A DNA stretch of 64,000 nt from Cucumis sativus (GCF_000004075.3 NC_026660.2:22509498-22573497); one strand, 5' to 3'. Shown: positions 37,064-48,530, counted from the stretch's first letter. The notes: a model not told the origin generated them from the sequence alone. Numbers and translations are program-made.

Positions 37064-38659
37064 TCAATCGGTTGATGGACCATCAGCTGGTGCAACTTCA
37101 CCACAGATTGGAGGATTTTGTTTTCCTGTAATGACGGGTTTCACATTTGCACACTGAGACTTAATTGGACCTTCTGGTCCACTATAAGTGAGGTCAATAT
37201 CAGCAATTTCCACTCCCTCACATGGAATACTCTTACTGCAAACAATTTTGACTGCAATCGCAGTTGCAGACGTGCCTCTAATATTCTTGAAGCTTACATT
37301 GCTGATCTTAATTTTTGATGCAACCTGAACAACAAAGAAAACATAACAAAAATACATAACTCGAACAATATTATTACTATTGCAGTCTTTTGAGTCAGTT
37401 AATTAGTTCAAAACTAAAGAGACCTAATTTTAGCACATACCTTTCGGTTGCATTGGTTCCATGGACAATATTCTTGGTCTATGATGATAGGGTTACTGAC
37501 ATTATCCATTTCTATATCTTCAAAATGCATGTCTGTGGCTGGAAATGCGACGGCAGAATCTGGCCATGTTTTGATCCTAACACCGTTTGTAGTACCGGTC
37601 AATTTGCATTTTTTCACCGTAACTCCTACCACTTCTTTTTCCTTGGTATATTTTCCCAAACTTCCTATGCTAATTCCATGTCCTGGTCCGCAAGTAACAT
37701 CGCTAATAGCTACTTGTTTGTTGGAATCTCCCACAGATATGCAATCATCTCCGGTTGCGATATTGGTATTGAGAATGTTAATCTGTTCTGAACTACTCAC
37801 GTGAATTCCATCGGTGTTGGGACTATTGCCCGGTGCAGTAATTGTCACGTGGTCAAAGGTAAGGTTCTTGCAACCCAAAAGATTAATATGAAAATTCTTG
37901 CTATCCAATGACGTTATGCCCGTTACTATTGAATTTGTGATGAAATTGAGCTTCAAATTCTGATCATTTTAAACAAAACAAAAAAAACCCTTGATTTAAA
38001 AACGTGTTTGATTATTGCAAAAATATGTAGTGGTCAAATTATACGTAAGATGTTAGGCTAATAACATAAGCATGTTGTAATTAAAGCATGCAATTACCAT
38101 GGGAAGCTTGGTGCATTCTTTCTTCAAATGGCAATCATTCTTTTCCCAACCTGCTTTTCCTTGGCCATCCAAAACTCCAGTACCTGACACTGTCAACAGA
38201 TCGGTATTTTCCAAAATGAGTAGCCCTTCTCCTTCTGGATGGGCCGGAGCTTGTAATGTCCCTTCGATTTGTAGTTCGATAGGACTTTTACAAGGGCCTT
38301 TAAGGTTGGATTGACTTAATCCGTAACTTCCTTTTGGAATCAAAACTTTACTTGGAGTGGTCGATGCACATGCCTCCTTCCATGCACTTGTCAATGCCTG
38401 TAAATTAAATCATTTTGTTTGATAACTAAAATGTTGTATAAATTAAAATCTCTCGTCCAACTAATGCAAGTATTCGTACCGCAGTTATATCTGCATTAGG
38501 TTTGGCACCGTATTTTGTGATATCGAAAACACCACCAGCACCACCTGCAGGTTGAGCTGGTTGAGCTGAAGGTTGAGCTGCAGCAGGTTGAGCTTTAGAA
38601 TTAGACACCAACAATAACAACAATGGCAATATTGCCACAATGTTTGATATCAATCCCAT
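37064..38659 (-). CDS. Exopolygalacturonase-like GH28 protein, copy 1 (419 residues)
   Basis: Four exons on the minus strand: 38659-38480, 38397-38098, 37959-37441 and 37324-37064 (60, 100, 173 and 87 codons with the stop). All have GT-AG borders. Residues 1-23 are a signal peptide ending SNSKA. Residues 24-43 are an AQP-rich linker. The GH28 beta-helix follows, with all four family motifs: NTD (208-210), GDD (230-232), GHG (253-255) and RIK (288-290). Asp210, Asp231 and Asp232 are the expected catalytic acids. GH28 exo-enzymes (EC 3.2.1.67) remove galacturonate from the ends of pectin in the cell wall; this plant clade is often pollen-expressed. This copy has Ile7 and Ile10 in the signal peptide. 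It is head-to-head with copy 2 and is the mirror partner of copy 6. It looks intact; exo rather than endo action is inferred from overall similarity. Confidence 0.93.
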
Positions 38660-39829
38660 TTTTTTCTTTTTTCTACTCTGATTGGTTCTTGTTTTCTTTT
38701 TTTTTTTTTTTTATCAATGAATGATCGGTATGTTTTAAATTTTGATTCATCTAACTCTATTTATAAAGGAACAAGATTGTTGGAATTGAAATTATCTCTC
38801 AAATATTTATTAACTAAATTTGTCAAAAATGAGTGAGCGGTCGAAGTTAAATGCATGTGTGCTATGATTAGCTTTTCGTGGCTTAAACATGGGATGACTC
38901 ATTCTCTCACACTCACCTTAACAAACGTCATTCCTTAATATTATTAAATGAGTTAACATAAACTTGATAAGAGTTTTAAGTTTTATAGCTTCTATCACTT
39001 AATGTTACTTTAGAGTTTAATTCTTTCATTAATATTTCGATTGAAAGACCTGCCATACACTTTAAGTTAACAATTAGTCTTTTTACCACGTGTGGCATTT
39101 TTTATTTTTTAGATATATAAAGGTTTGAATAATGAGACATTTTCAACCGGAGAATTTTTAAAAATTGTAAATTTTAGAAAATATTTACAACCTATAGCAA
39201 ATTCTATTACTGATAGTCATCGATATGCTATAGTGATAGAAGCCTATATCAGTGACAGAATCCAAAATTTTGCTATCGTTTGTAAATATTTTAATTTATT
39301 TTGCTATTTTAAAAAATGTCCATTTAAAAAAATATATAGCAAAATATTTTAACTATTTACTAAATATAACAAAATCCATCAAACTCATCGTACCATTTAA
39401 ATTTTTTTGCTATACTTTGTAAATTGTTTTATCTTTTTACTATATCCACCCCAATTTTCATTGGATAATTTAGATTAGATACTGTTCGTTAGATTTATTC
39501 TAAAATTTAATGATAAGGAATAAAAAGTTTGTGAGAGAAACGTTCAAGGAATGACCTTTGTTAAGGTGAGTGTGAGAGAATGAGTCATCCAATGTTTAAG
39601 CCACGAAAAGCTAATCATAGCACACATGCATTTAACTTCGACCGCTCACTCATTTTTGACAAATTTAGTTAATAAATAATATTTGAGAGATAATTTCAAT
39701 TCCAACAATCTTGTTCCTTTATAAATAGAGTTAGATGAATCAAAATTTAAAACATACCGATCATTCATTGATAAAAAAAAAAAGAAAAAAAAGAAAACAA
39801 GAACCAATCAGAGTAGAAAAAAAAAAAAA
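38660..39829. promoter_or_regulatory. Palindromic bidirectional promoter of copies 1 and 2
   Basis: The first 275 bases upstream of each start codon are inverted copies of each other (38660-38935 and 39555-39829). Each contains a TATA box TATAAATAG about 105 bp before the ATG (near 38756-38768 on the minus strand, 39718-39728 on the plus) and a poly-A/poly-T leader of variable length. Between them lies a core of about 620 bp that is not mirrored, holding a MITE-like repeat (39175-39310). The copy 1 side lacks a TAT triplet (AAATATTTATTAAC against AAATATTATTTATTAAC). Copy 6 shares this deletion. Confidence 0.8.
39175..39310. repeat. MITE-like hairpin in the pair-1 promoter core
   Basis: Ends TATTTACAACCTATAGCAAATTCT and, inverted, AAAATTTTGCTATCGTTTGTAAATATT, with TACTGATAG and TATCAGTGACAG facing each other inside. 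Related copies occur at 31.96-32.10 kb and elsewhere. The same element sits in the cores of pairs 2 and 3. Confidence 0.65.
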
Positions 39830-41425
39830 ATGGGATTGATATCAAACGTTGTGGCATTATTGCCATTGTTGTTATTGTTGGTGTCTAATTCTAAAGCTCA
39901 ACCTGCTGCAGCTCAACCTTCAGCTCAACCAGCTCAACCTGCAGGTGGTGCTGGTGGTGTTTTCGATATCACAAAATACGGTGCCAAACCTAATGCAGAT
40001 ATAACTGCGGTACGAGTACTTGCATTAGTTGGACGAGAGATTTTAATTTATACAACATTTTAGTTATCAAACAAAATGATTTAATTTACAGGCTTTGACA
40101 AGTGCATGGAAGGAGGCGTGTGCATCGACCACTCCAAGTAAAGTTTTGATTCCAAAAGGAAGTTACGGATTAAGTCAATCCAACCTCAAAGGCCCTTGTA
40201 AAAGTCCTATCGAACTACAAATCGAAGGGACATTACAAGCTCCGGCCCATCCAGAAGGAGAAGGGCTACTCATTTTGGAAAATACCGATCTGTTGACAGT
40301 GTCAGGTACTGGAGTTTTGGATGGCCAAGGAAAAGCAGGTTGGGAAAAGAATGATTGCCATTTGAAGAAAGAATGCACCAAGCTTCCCATGGTAATTGCA
40401 TGCTTTAATTACAACATGCTTATGTTATTAGCCTAACATCTTACGTATAATTTGACCACTACATATTTTTGCAATAATCAAACACGTTTTTAAATCAAGG
40501 GTTTTTTTTGTTTTGTTTAAAATGATCAGAATTTGAAGCTCAATTTCATCACAAATTCAATAGTAACGGGCATAACGTCATTGGATAGCAAGAATTTTCA
40601 TATTAATCTTTTGGGTTGCAAGAACCTTACCTTTGACCACGTGACAATTACTGCACCGGGCAATAGTCCCAACACCGATGGAATTCACGTGAGTAGTTCA
40701 GAACAGATTAACATTCTCAATACCAATATCGCAACCGGAGATGATTGCATATCTGTGGGAGATTCCAACAAACAAGTAGCTATTAGCGATGTTACTTGCG
40801 GACCAGGACATGGAATTAGCATAGGAAGTTTGGGAAAATATACCAAGGAAAAAGAAGTGGTAGGAGTTACGGTGAAAAAATGCAAATTGACCGGTACTAC
40901 AAACGGTGTTAGGATCAAAACATGGCCAGATTCTGCTGTCGCATTTCCAGCCACAGACATGCATTTTGAAGATATAGAAATGGATAATGTCAGTAACCCT
41001 ATCATCATAGACCAAGAATATTGTCCATGGAACCAATGCAACCGAAAGGTATGTGCTAAAATTAGGTCTCTTTAGTTTTGAACTAATTAACTGACTCAAA
41101 AGACTGCAATAGTAATAATATTGTTCGAGTTATGTATTTTTGTTATGTTTTCTTTGTTGTTCAGGTTGCATCAAAAATTAAGATCAGCAATGTAAGCTTC
41201 AAGAATATTAGAGGCACGTCTGCAACTGCGATTGCAGTCAAAATTGTTTGCAGTAAGAGTATTCCATGTGAGGGAGTGGAAATTGCTGATATTGACCTCA
41301 CTTATAGTGGACCAGAAGGTCCAATTAAGTCTCAGTGTGCAAATGTGAAACCCGTCATTACAGGAAAACAAAATCCTCCAATCTGTGGTGAAGTTGCACC
41401 AGCTGATGGTCCATCAACCGATTGA
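39830..41425 (+). CDS. Exopolygalacturonase-like GH28 protein, copy 2 (419 residues)
   Basis: Exons 39830-40009, 40092-40391, 40530-41048 and 41165-41425, in the same phases as copy 1. The signal peptide reads [15 protein letters not shown] (Val7, Leu10). All four GH28 motifs are present. The mature protein differs little from copy 1, and the most visible differences are in the signal peptide and silent or intronic sites. Copy 5 shares its distinguishing bases (Val7/Leu10, GAGTACTT in intron 1, GCTGTC near the RIK motif), as expected for mirror partners. The stop lies 7.2 kb from the stop of copy 3, so the two genes converge across the pseudogene and the CACTA element. Confidence 0.93.
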
Positions 41426-41699
41426 AGTTATGAAGATGTGACAAAAGTTATTATACGCATTAAAGTTCGATTACATGCATTTTTGTGATTATAGGCATGC
41501 TCTCAATAATTGTATTACGATTGTTTGGAGAGAAATAACAGTTGTCTATTTATAATTTCTTCACCTCCCTCTATCGTATAACCTAATTAAAAAGAAAAAG
41601 CAAAAAAAAAATGTTTTACTTCGGTTTACATTGTATTTTTGGACTTGAAATTTTCATCCCTAGTGTTAAAATTTTGTGCGTGAAAGAAAATTTTAAATG

Positions 41700-41840
41700 T
41701 CAAAATTGTTGAAAACATATACAAATATAGCAAAATATTACAACATATTTATTATAGACCTTGGTAGACTTCTATCAACCTAGACTCATATTAATTTCCA
41801 CCAATGCATTGATAAATAATATCCATGTGATAAACTTCTA
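41700..41840. repeat. Degraded TATA-CAAATATAGCAAAAT repeat, left arm
   Basis: AACATATACAAATATAGCAAAATATTAC, then GTAGACTTCTATCA: a member of the AT-rich MITE-like family. It lies downstream of copy 2 and is mirrored at about 59940-60065 downstream of copy 5. Confidence 0.5.
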
Positions 41841-42097
41841 CTAGTTTTTACCTTTAAAAGAATTCTACCAATGTGATAAACTTGATCGAGGACCTTGTAG
41901 AGTAAAAGGAAATTAGAGGGCAATATGACATGTGGAAATTTCATTACACTCACTAATAGAAAATCAGTAATAGAAAATCATAGAAGTCATTGAGTAAAGC
42001 TTCCATTCTAAGGCCTCACACAAAGCACTTATTTTTTTACCTATTCATTTCTATCAGAAAATTCACACAATTTCATGGCTCTCAGATACCTAAGAGT

Positions 42098-43030
42098 TTA
42101 GAAGTTGATAAAATTCTTTTCCTTCAAGCTCTCAACAGTTTCCTTCAGGTTTTCTGCAAGGGGAATGAATTGAATGCCTAAGTTCTTTGCTTTCTCGACT
42201 GACACCTGATACACGGGTGTAAACGGTTTGTCATCGGCCACACCTGCAGTTGAAAATATTATACTGATTAGCTTGAAATCAAGAATCGATACATGGAGTT
42301 TATAGTTGAAATATAATCATGAATTTACCTATGGAATTGTTTGTGCAAGATAATTGTAGATTGAAGGTTTATAATTTCCAAAACGTTTTCCTAAGTTTAT
42401 AAAAACAACCCACAATGGACTTATAAACAACTGAGCGATTATTGATGCTTTTTTATGCAAGAAGAAACGGTTGACAACATTCATACAGTTTTTAAAGCAT
42501 CCATGAAAGTACTGTATGCCTTCTCTAACTATTGTGAATAACCAAATTAGTTGTGAACCTACTGTTGTGACATTGTTGGGTCTGCCGATAATGTACGATT
42601 GATTCTTTCTGTAAAGAAACTTAAGAATAAATGCTATCATAGGAATCAAAACCAAGGCGAAGGAAGCTATAAATAAATGAAGTTTACAAATTTAATAAGA
42701 TCAAGAAACATTGACATGGAAGGAGGGCTTATATAATTTTAAAAGATCGTTGTCGAGAAAGTAGCGTTTTCTTGAAAATGCTTATGGAGATCGGGATGGT
42801 CGAGTAAGACTTACTTGTCAGGAAGTTGAAGAGAAGGGTAGAGATCATGCAATAACTTGACAATTCTTGAATAGTGATAACACTTTCAACTAGACAGTAT
42901 CTTCCATTGGTTGATGGAACCTCATAAGCTCGAATTCTAATGTGTGCATTAACAACATCTTTGACATTAGTCCATCCAAATGTGGAATTTGGAAAAGTTT
43001 GTGCTCCTGCATAATCCATTGTTGGATCTA
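42098..43030 (-). pseudogene. 3' end of a phenylacetaldehyde/cinnamoyl-CoA-reductase-like gene (left arm)
   Basis: Two exons of an NAD(P)-dependent reductase (extended SDR) remain: about 43010-42815, with [20 protein letters not shown] and [14 protein letters not shown], and 42243-42098, ending [12 protein letters not shown] and a stop. A GT donor and AG acceptor would join DK to CADDKPF. The first two thirds of the gene, including the NAD-binding motif, are missing. The HYSELV-type region is out of frame ([10 protein letters not shown] where the family has VIHYSEL). The last exon has one extra base near its start compared with the right-arm copy, which adds a second frameshift. It is a truncated relic carried inside the duplicated unit. 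Confidence 0.8.
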
Positions 43031-43047
43031 TATACATATTTACACTC

Positions 43048-43385
43048 TTCAACCTCGAGTGTCAAAAATAACATCCTAACATTACATAGGAAGTGTCAGA
43101 GGATCAATTGATAGATAGCTCTATTCAAGTACCACAGTACCCTAAGTAGAAAAGCAAGTAACTTTAAAAGGAAAGACGATACATTTTTACTTCTTATGTA
43201 TTTAGCTGAATTATCCATATACTATACTAGTTAACTTAAAGTATTCGAGTAGGCTCGACATCAAAACAATGCGAGAACTTTAGCTTAAAGTATCTCAAGT
43301 CTACACTAAAGAAAAACAAGATCAAACCTACACGAGATCCACAACGAAACCCAACACACAATCGGGTAGTGCAACCCTATTGAAA
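43048..43385 (+). repeat. Left flank of the CACTA insertion (copy of 29890-30223)
   Basis: Matches 29890-30223 with scattered substitutions. It ends CTATTGAAA, immediately before the CACTA terminus. Mirrored at about 58387-58724. Confidence 0.85.
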
Positions 43386-44682
43386 CACTACAAGAAAAAC
43401 TCTTTACTACGACAGTTATTTATATCACAAAATGGAGGAAGAAAAAAAAATTGTCACAAAAGGTGAAAAAACCTGTTTTTGACTAGAAAATGCGGAATTT
43501 TTCGCGACCGTTATTTGATGTCATCAAACAGAAATAAAATAATATATTTGATATATATAAAAAATTAATTAGGATTAAATGTTAACCCCTATCGGAAAAC
43601 CCCGTTCCATTCTTGTCCATCTCTTCACTCCACCGCCTGATTCCGCCTCGATCTCCGAACTCTTTGAAGGTCATCTCCGGACGATGCCCAATTCCGTCAC
43701 CGCCACTGCCCCTTCGTGTCCATCTCCTCACTCTAGTGCCACCGGAACCTTCTATACTGGAAGACGAAACGTCCTCCGTCCTATTCTGTTCAATTTGTGT
43801 CCGTAATCTCCAATTCGCCGCATTCTCTCTTCAACATTTAATCCGCAGCCATCACCTCCTCACCGGTAAGTCATCTATTCCTTTTCTATTTCTCTCTCTG
43901 TGTGAACTTGTTCTCTGTCATTCTTTCCCTCTTTTCCTCAACTCCATGGATCGTCGGTAAGGCGTGCAATTTTCAATTTTGTCTGAATTACATCTTTTAG
44001 ACAAACACCCCCGTACATGATGTATGTGAATTAAACTGGACCAAAAAATATTTAAGACTTGAAGCTGCAAGAGAGCACTCGTTGAGAATGAGAATGAGTG
44101 AAATTATTTGTTATTTTTGTCCATCCCGATCAATATCCAGACAAGATTTCTTTACTAAGAATTATCTGATTTTTATTTCTAAACACAGAAAATTATGTTT
44201 GAACACTACTTTTAAACAGCCCCTGGTGTCAATGTTATTCATAGGATCATAATTTTGAATGTATGTGGATATTTCCTTGCCATAATTTTTCCTGGTTGGA
44301 AGCAAAAACTTTGTATTATTGACAGACAGAGAGTAGAGGGCAAGTGCATAAGACCTCTCATAGTGTAGCCTTGTGTTTACAAAAATCTCCCCCTTCTTTC
44401 CCCTTATTGGTAACAATACAAATAAAGAAGCACCGATATCAACAAAATCAGGAGGTTGGAAAGTATCTCTATATTTTTCTTCACAGGTTTATTCTGTTTC
44501 TTCAGTCCAAATATTCCATTGACAATATTGCGGGCAGTCAAACAATTAATTAGTTATAACCTTCTTTTAAAATAGGAGCCTTCAAGAAGTTGAACAAGTT
44601 ATGTTTTATATTTTTAATCTTAATTTAATTATGTTATGCCGGCTTGATTGTGTGCATGTGTGTTTTTTTTGTGCATCCACAG

Positions 44683-45873
44683 ATATATGAAATTGGTGGC
44701 GGATCAGGAACGTGTGCAAAGGGGATAATGGATTACATAATGTTGAATGCACCTACAAGAGTTTACAAGACTATGACTTATACGTATGTGGTTTTTGCTG
44801 CATTTTTTCTCTACCATGAAATGATAAATATCTTCTGCTGCTTGCACCAAGCTGAGATATCTTTCTAGCTTTTAGGCTGAATTACTTTATGCATAGCACA
44901 TCTACCTTGTGCTGTCAATAAAACCAAGGGGGGGGAAGGAACAACTTCCAACAATTTTCTATTTGTAAAAGCGTGAAAGGGGGTTAGTTTTTAAAGAAGA
45001 AATCTTATAAACTTCGTAGCTTTCCCGTAAAAATCCTCCACAATATGTCTACGATCATATATTTTATAATGCAATTTTCTTAATGAATACTTTGACTAGT
45101 GAATAAATTATTCGGATATCATAAGATATATCACAAGGAAAAAAAATCTATGTTCTGTTTGTATCTTAAAAATATATAAGAATAGTTTTCAAGGTCTTCT
45201 ATTCTTGAATTATGAACAATAATTTCACTGGTACTCGTCAAATAACATAAACCTACACACTGATTTTTATATAAGAAATTATTGAAAAATTCACTATTTC
45301 CCAATTCCTCTTGTTTCAATATTCGGTCGTCACGTTACGTTTCATGTGAAAATTACATATATATGCCTGTAGCTCAGTGGAAATAAGTTCGTCTCTAGCA
45401 GAGGTACAGAGACAAACTGTTGGAGAGGTTCGTAGTCACCAATCAAAATTTAAAGTAGAGTGTCGTGATGCTGTTGACTTGAGTGGATGGGGTACGTTTT
45501 CGTTCTTTTCCCTAAACTAATGCTTATGTGCTGTGTTGGTGGGTGTGGGGTTAAGCATTAAGTACGAAGTGTTGAATAGATGAATAGATGGGTGAAAGTT
45601 CTCACATGAGACTAGGCAGTTATTTCTTTTGTGTTGGAGAGTCCCCATGTGTCGACCGAGAGAGGAGAAGATATTCCAAAGTAGATATGAGTGTGTAAAG
45701 TTTAAACTGTGTTCTTTGTTGTTCTTCCTTGCATCTAGCAGATGCCAGTGTAAAATGAATAGTCATAAACATTATTTTTTGTTTATGATTCTACAATATA
45801 GTTGTAATATTAACCATCCCCTTGTATAACAGGAGACATGGAGGAGCAGCCGTGTTGGGTAATTATGCTTGAG
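44683..45873 (+). pseudogene. Captured exons of a MidA/NDUFAF7-like methyltransferase (in the left CACTA)
   Basis: Three pieces, 44683-44783, 45373-45491 and 45833-45873, carry IYEIGGGSGTCAKGIMDYIM, SVEISSSLAEVQRQTVGEVR and EEQPCWVIMLE. They have GT-AG borders whose phases still join in frame. The GGGSGT word is the S-adenosylmethionine-binding loop. The pattern matches plant mitochondrial MidA/DUF185 proteins, which are related to the complex I assembly methyltransferase NDUFAF7. Both the N-terminal part and the region after the MLE word are missing, so it cannot encode a whole enzyme. The captured segment appears to include introns, so it was copied from genomic DNA and not from RNA. Confidence 0.7.
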
Positions 45874-46461
45874 GTATATCTCATCTTTAGCTCTTGTATA
45901 TCTTCACAAAGTTCACGTACTGTTGAGGTTGTGAACATGAAAGAATACATAGATCAATTTTCCATGTTTGTGTGTATTTTGGGAAATAAATGTTAACTGA
46001 TATATTTGCCTTTTGGTACCAAAATTAGCACTAGTCAATCTTGCACTTACGCATACGAAGGAGGAGATCGTTCACGAGAAACTGAAACCATGCTTGATTA
46101 TAAACTTACGGAGAAGAGTTAAAGATTAACCTGTGGAAAATTTGAAATGGTTGACTTCTAATTAAGCACTTGAAAAATTAAACCAAATATATCTAAAATA
46201 AGTGGTAAATTATATATACAACTGTCAGCAAATATGTGGTAAATTGAAAATTGTGATATTCCATGTGATTACTTTGAAAATGTTATAGTTTTTAAGTTGA
46301 AACAACTGAGAATATATTTCCCAGAACACAAGTCAGATTCTGTGGACTTTGATGAAGAATTTGATGTACGCTTTGAAGATGAATCTGTATGTCCATTTTT
46401 CCTTTCTCTACTTTATTCATATTTAATAGTAACTTTAGTGGTTTGCTTCTTCCCTCTTTCC

Positions 46462-46805
46462 TTTGAGCACCCAAGGCACGGGTCCCTTGGAAAAATTCCA
46501 AGGAAACGAGCAGCTCATCACCGTGAAAAAGGTTCTTTCTTTTTTTAATGTTTTAACTAGTTTAACTCATTATGTTTGAACGTAAGTGTATCTTGATTAA
46601 AACAGCTAAAGAGACATGATATTTGGTTGATGAGTGAAATTTTTAATGCATTATGTTTAGCAACGAAAGAGATATATGAGACTAGTTTAACACATATGAG
46701 ACTAGTTTAATGTTTTATGTTTTGACTAGTTTAACTGCTTTTTCGGTTAATTACAAGGCTGGAATGACCCACATTGTCAGGGAGGTTGAGAAGCTCGGAT
46801 CTAGT
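46462..46805 (+). pseudogene. Captured fragments of ribosomal protein L3 (in the left CACTA)
   Basis: Bases 46462-46531 read FEHPRHGSLGKIPRKRAAHH and onward. Bases 46755-46805 read KAGMTHIVREVEKLGSS. Both are signature stretches of the N-terminal part of cytosolic ribosomal protein L3 (FEHPRHGSLGFLPRKRA and KAGMTHIVREVEKPGSK in plants). The conserved stretch between them in L3 (VKAFPKDDPTKPCK and so on) is absent here. They are fragments only, next to an unrecognised acidic stretch (46306-46390, FPEHKSDSVDFDEEFD). Confidence 0.82.
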
Positions 46806-47745
46806 ACGTGTTCTTTGAATTCACTAATCTATTTGGATGACCTTGTTGTGTGGACACTCTAGTTATTCTTCTATAATCTCACTATTGTTTTTTTTCAATC
46901 TTACATTAATTGTAATGTTTCTTAATTACATTTAATTAACTTTTTACAGGTAATGTTCTTTAGTCATACTCTAAAATGAGATTTTGTTTTATATGTTGAT
47001 AAACTTTGTATGAATTCATTATATTGTCGTATATTACACCAACCATTTGACACTATCCTCTTAGCTTACTTCCTTAAATTTCTTGGGACGGTTTGCTATA
47101 TTCATGTTGTACTCTCTTTAAGCGAGTTTTACTCTCTTGTCTTGTGATGTATGTTTATATTCATGTTGCCTTTGTAGGTTCTAATGGAGTCGACAAAGTT
47201 CATGAAATTTCCTTTAAAGAAGCTAATTAGGGTCATCAAAATACAGTCATTCAAATGGTTTGTGTAATGGCGGAGCGACAAGGAGAACAGGAAAAAACGA
47301 TAGTAAATTGAGGAATTTACAACGAGAAATGAATGTCATAATATATGAATTTGTTACACTCCATAATTGTCGTCAATACTAAAACAATGACATTTTTTAT
47401 ATAAAAAAACTTTCACGATTGTCTTATATTTGATAGGAAAAAGATGTCGTCAATAGCAAAACAATGACATTTATTTTTGAAAAAAACTGTCGCGATTGAC
47501 ATATCCTTGACATTTAAAAAACGTTATAACAAACGAATTTGCAACATTTTTTAAATTGTCATTAATACGCAAATGATGACGGTTATTTATTGTTATAAAA
47601 TAGTAATTAACGACATTTATTTTCTGTCATGAAAAAACTTATTGCGACATTTTCATGACTCACGCTTCTATGACCGTAAATAACTTTCACGGATTTTATT
47701 CACAACAGAAAATAACTATTGTCGTAGACCATTTTTGTTGTAGTC

Positions 47746-48530
47746 AAAATGTTAGCCTAATTTTTACAACATACAATTATGATGTGAGTGGTTACTAGTT
47801 GAGCCATCTAAACGTTTCCTAATACTTTAGTTGAATTATTATTTGTCCCATCTATTCTATTTTACAATATAAATTAATTGGGGATTGCAATCTTATTTAA
47901 TTAACAATAGTTTTATATAAAAAAACAATGTATTCATTTTTCCAATTTTAAAATTATGTAAATAGAGTTTTAATTTTTTTTTAAAAAAATGTATTCATTT
48001 TTCCAATTTTAAAATTATATAAATAAAATTATTACCTGATTTATTTATTTTTTCAAGAAAACCCCGAAATTAAATTCTTTCAATACAATTTTCCTATGGT
48101 GTGTTGTTTTCTTAAGTATCATTTTCTCATTTGCCATCTCTTGGAAAAACATAAATGTTTAAAAGCTACTAATCTCTTCACCATTTCACATTTTTCAAGC
48201 AAATGTTTATATATATATATAATCTATAGTTACATTCTTTTGATGAGTATGCAAATTTTCTAGCCTATAAAGTTTAGAGATTTTGATTCCTCTTTTATAT
48301 ATTGTTAATTAAAAAATTTATACTAATTGAGTTATACCATTTTGTCCATGTCTGCACGTAAACGTCCCTATGTAGCAAAGGGTTACGCATTAAAAAGATG
48401 GAGCATAAGATATAATATTTAAAAATATAAATTCAAATAAGTGACAATAGAGAAATGAAATTATTTATGTGGTAGACAATAATTTAAACCTTCCAATCCA
48501 TATAAACATTTATTATTTATAAGAAAAGCT
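47746..48530 (+). repeat. Right flank of the CACTA insertion (copy of 30424-31240)
   Basis: From GCCTAATTTTTACAACATAC onward it matches 30428-31240. Mirrored at 53235-54015 on the right arm. It links the transposon to the 3' flank of copy 3. Confidence 0.8.

Larger units (their letters stand above)
43386..47745 (+). mobile_element. Non-autonomous CACTA (En/Spm-type) DNA transposon with captured gene pieces, left arm
   Basis: The left end is CACTACAAGAAAAACTC, the canonical CACTA terminus. The right end, read inward on the minus strand, is GACTACAACAAAAATGG, so the last base is changed from the usual G to C. It is flanked by AAA on both sides (43383-43385 and 47746-47748), the 3-bp target duplication this superfamily makes. 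Sub-terminal repeats with GTCGTCAATA and AAAACAATGACA words occur near 47368 and 47443. Length is 4360 bp. No transposase-like frame was seen, so it would depend on a partner element for movement. Inside are a GC-richer leader-like stretch (43570-43960) and exons taken from two host genes. Confidence 0.88.

Noticed and set aside
37414-37804. Antisense open frames of 118 and 133 codons across exon 3 of every polygalacturonase copy
   Set aside because: They recur six times only because the gene does. They run opposite to the catalytic frame and show no family features.
43579-43960. GC-richer frames of 75 and 115 codons near the start of the CACTA element
   Set aside because: Pro/Ser/Leu-rich with no recognised family. 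It could be a captured 5' leader, but a coding role is not supported.
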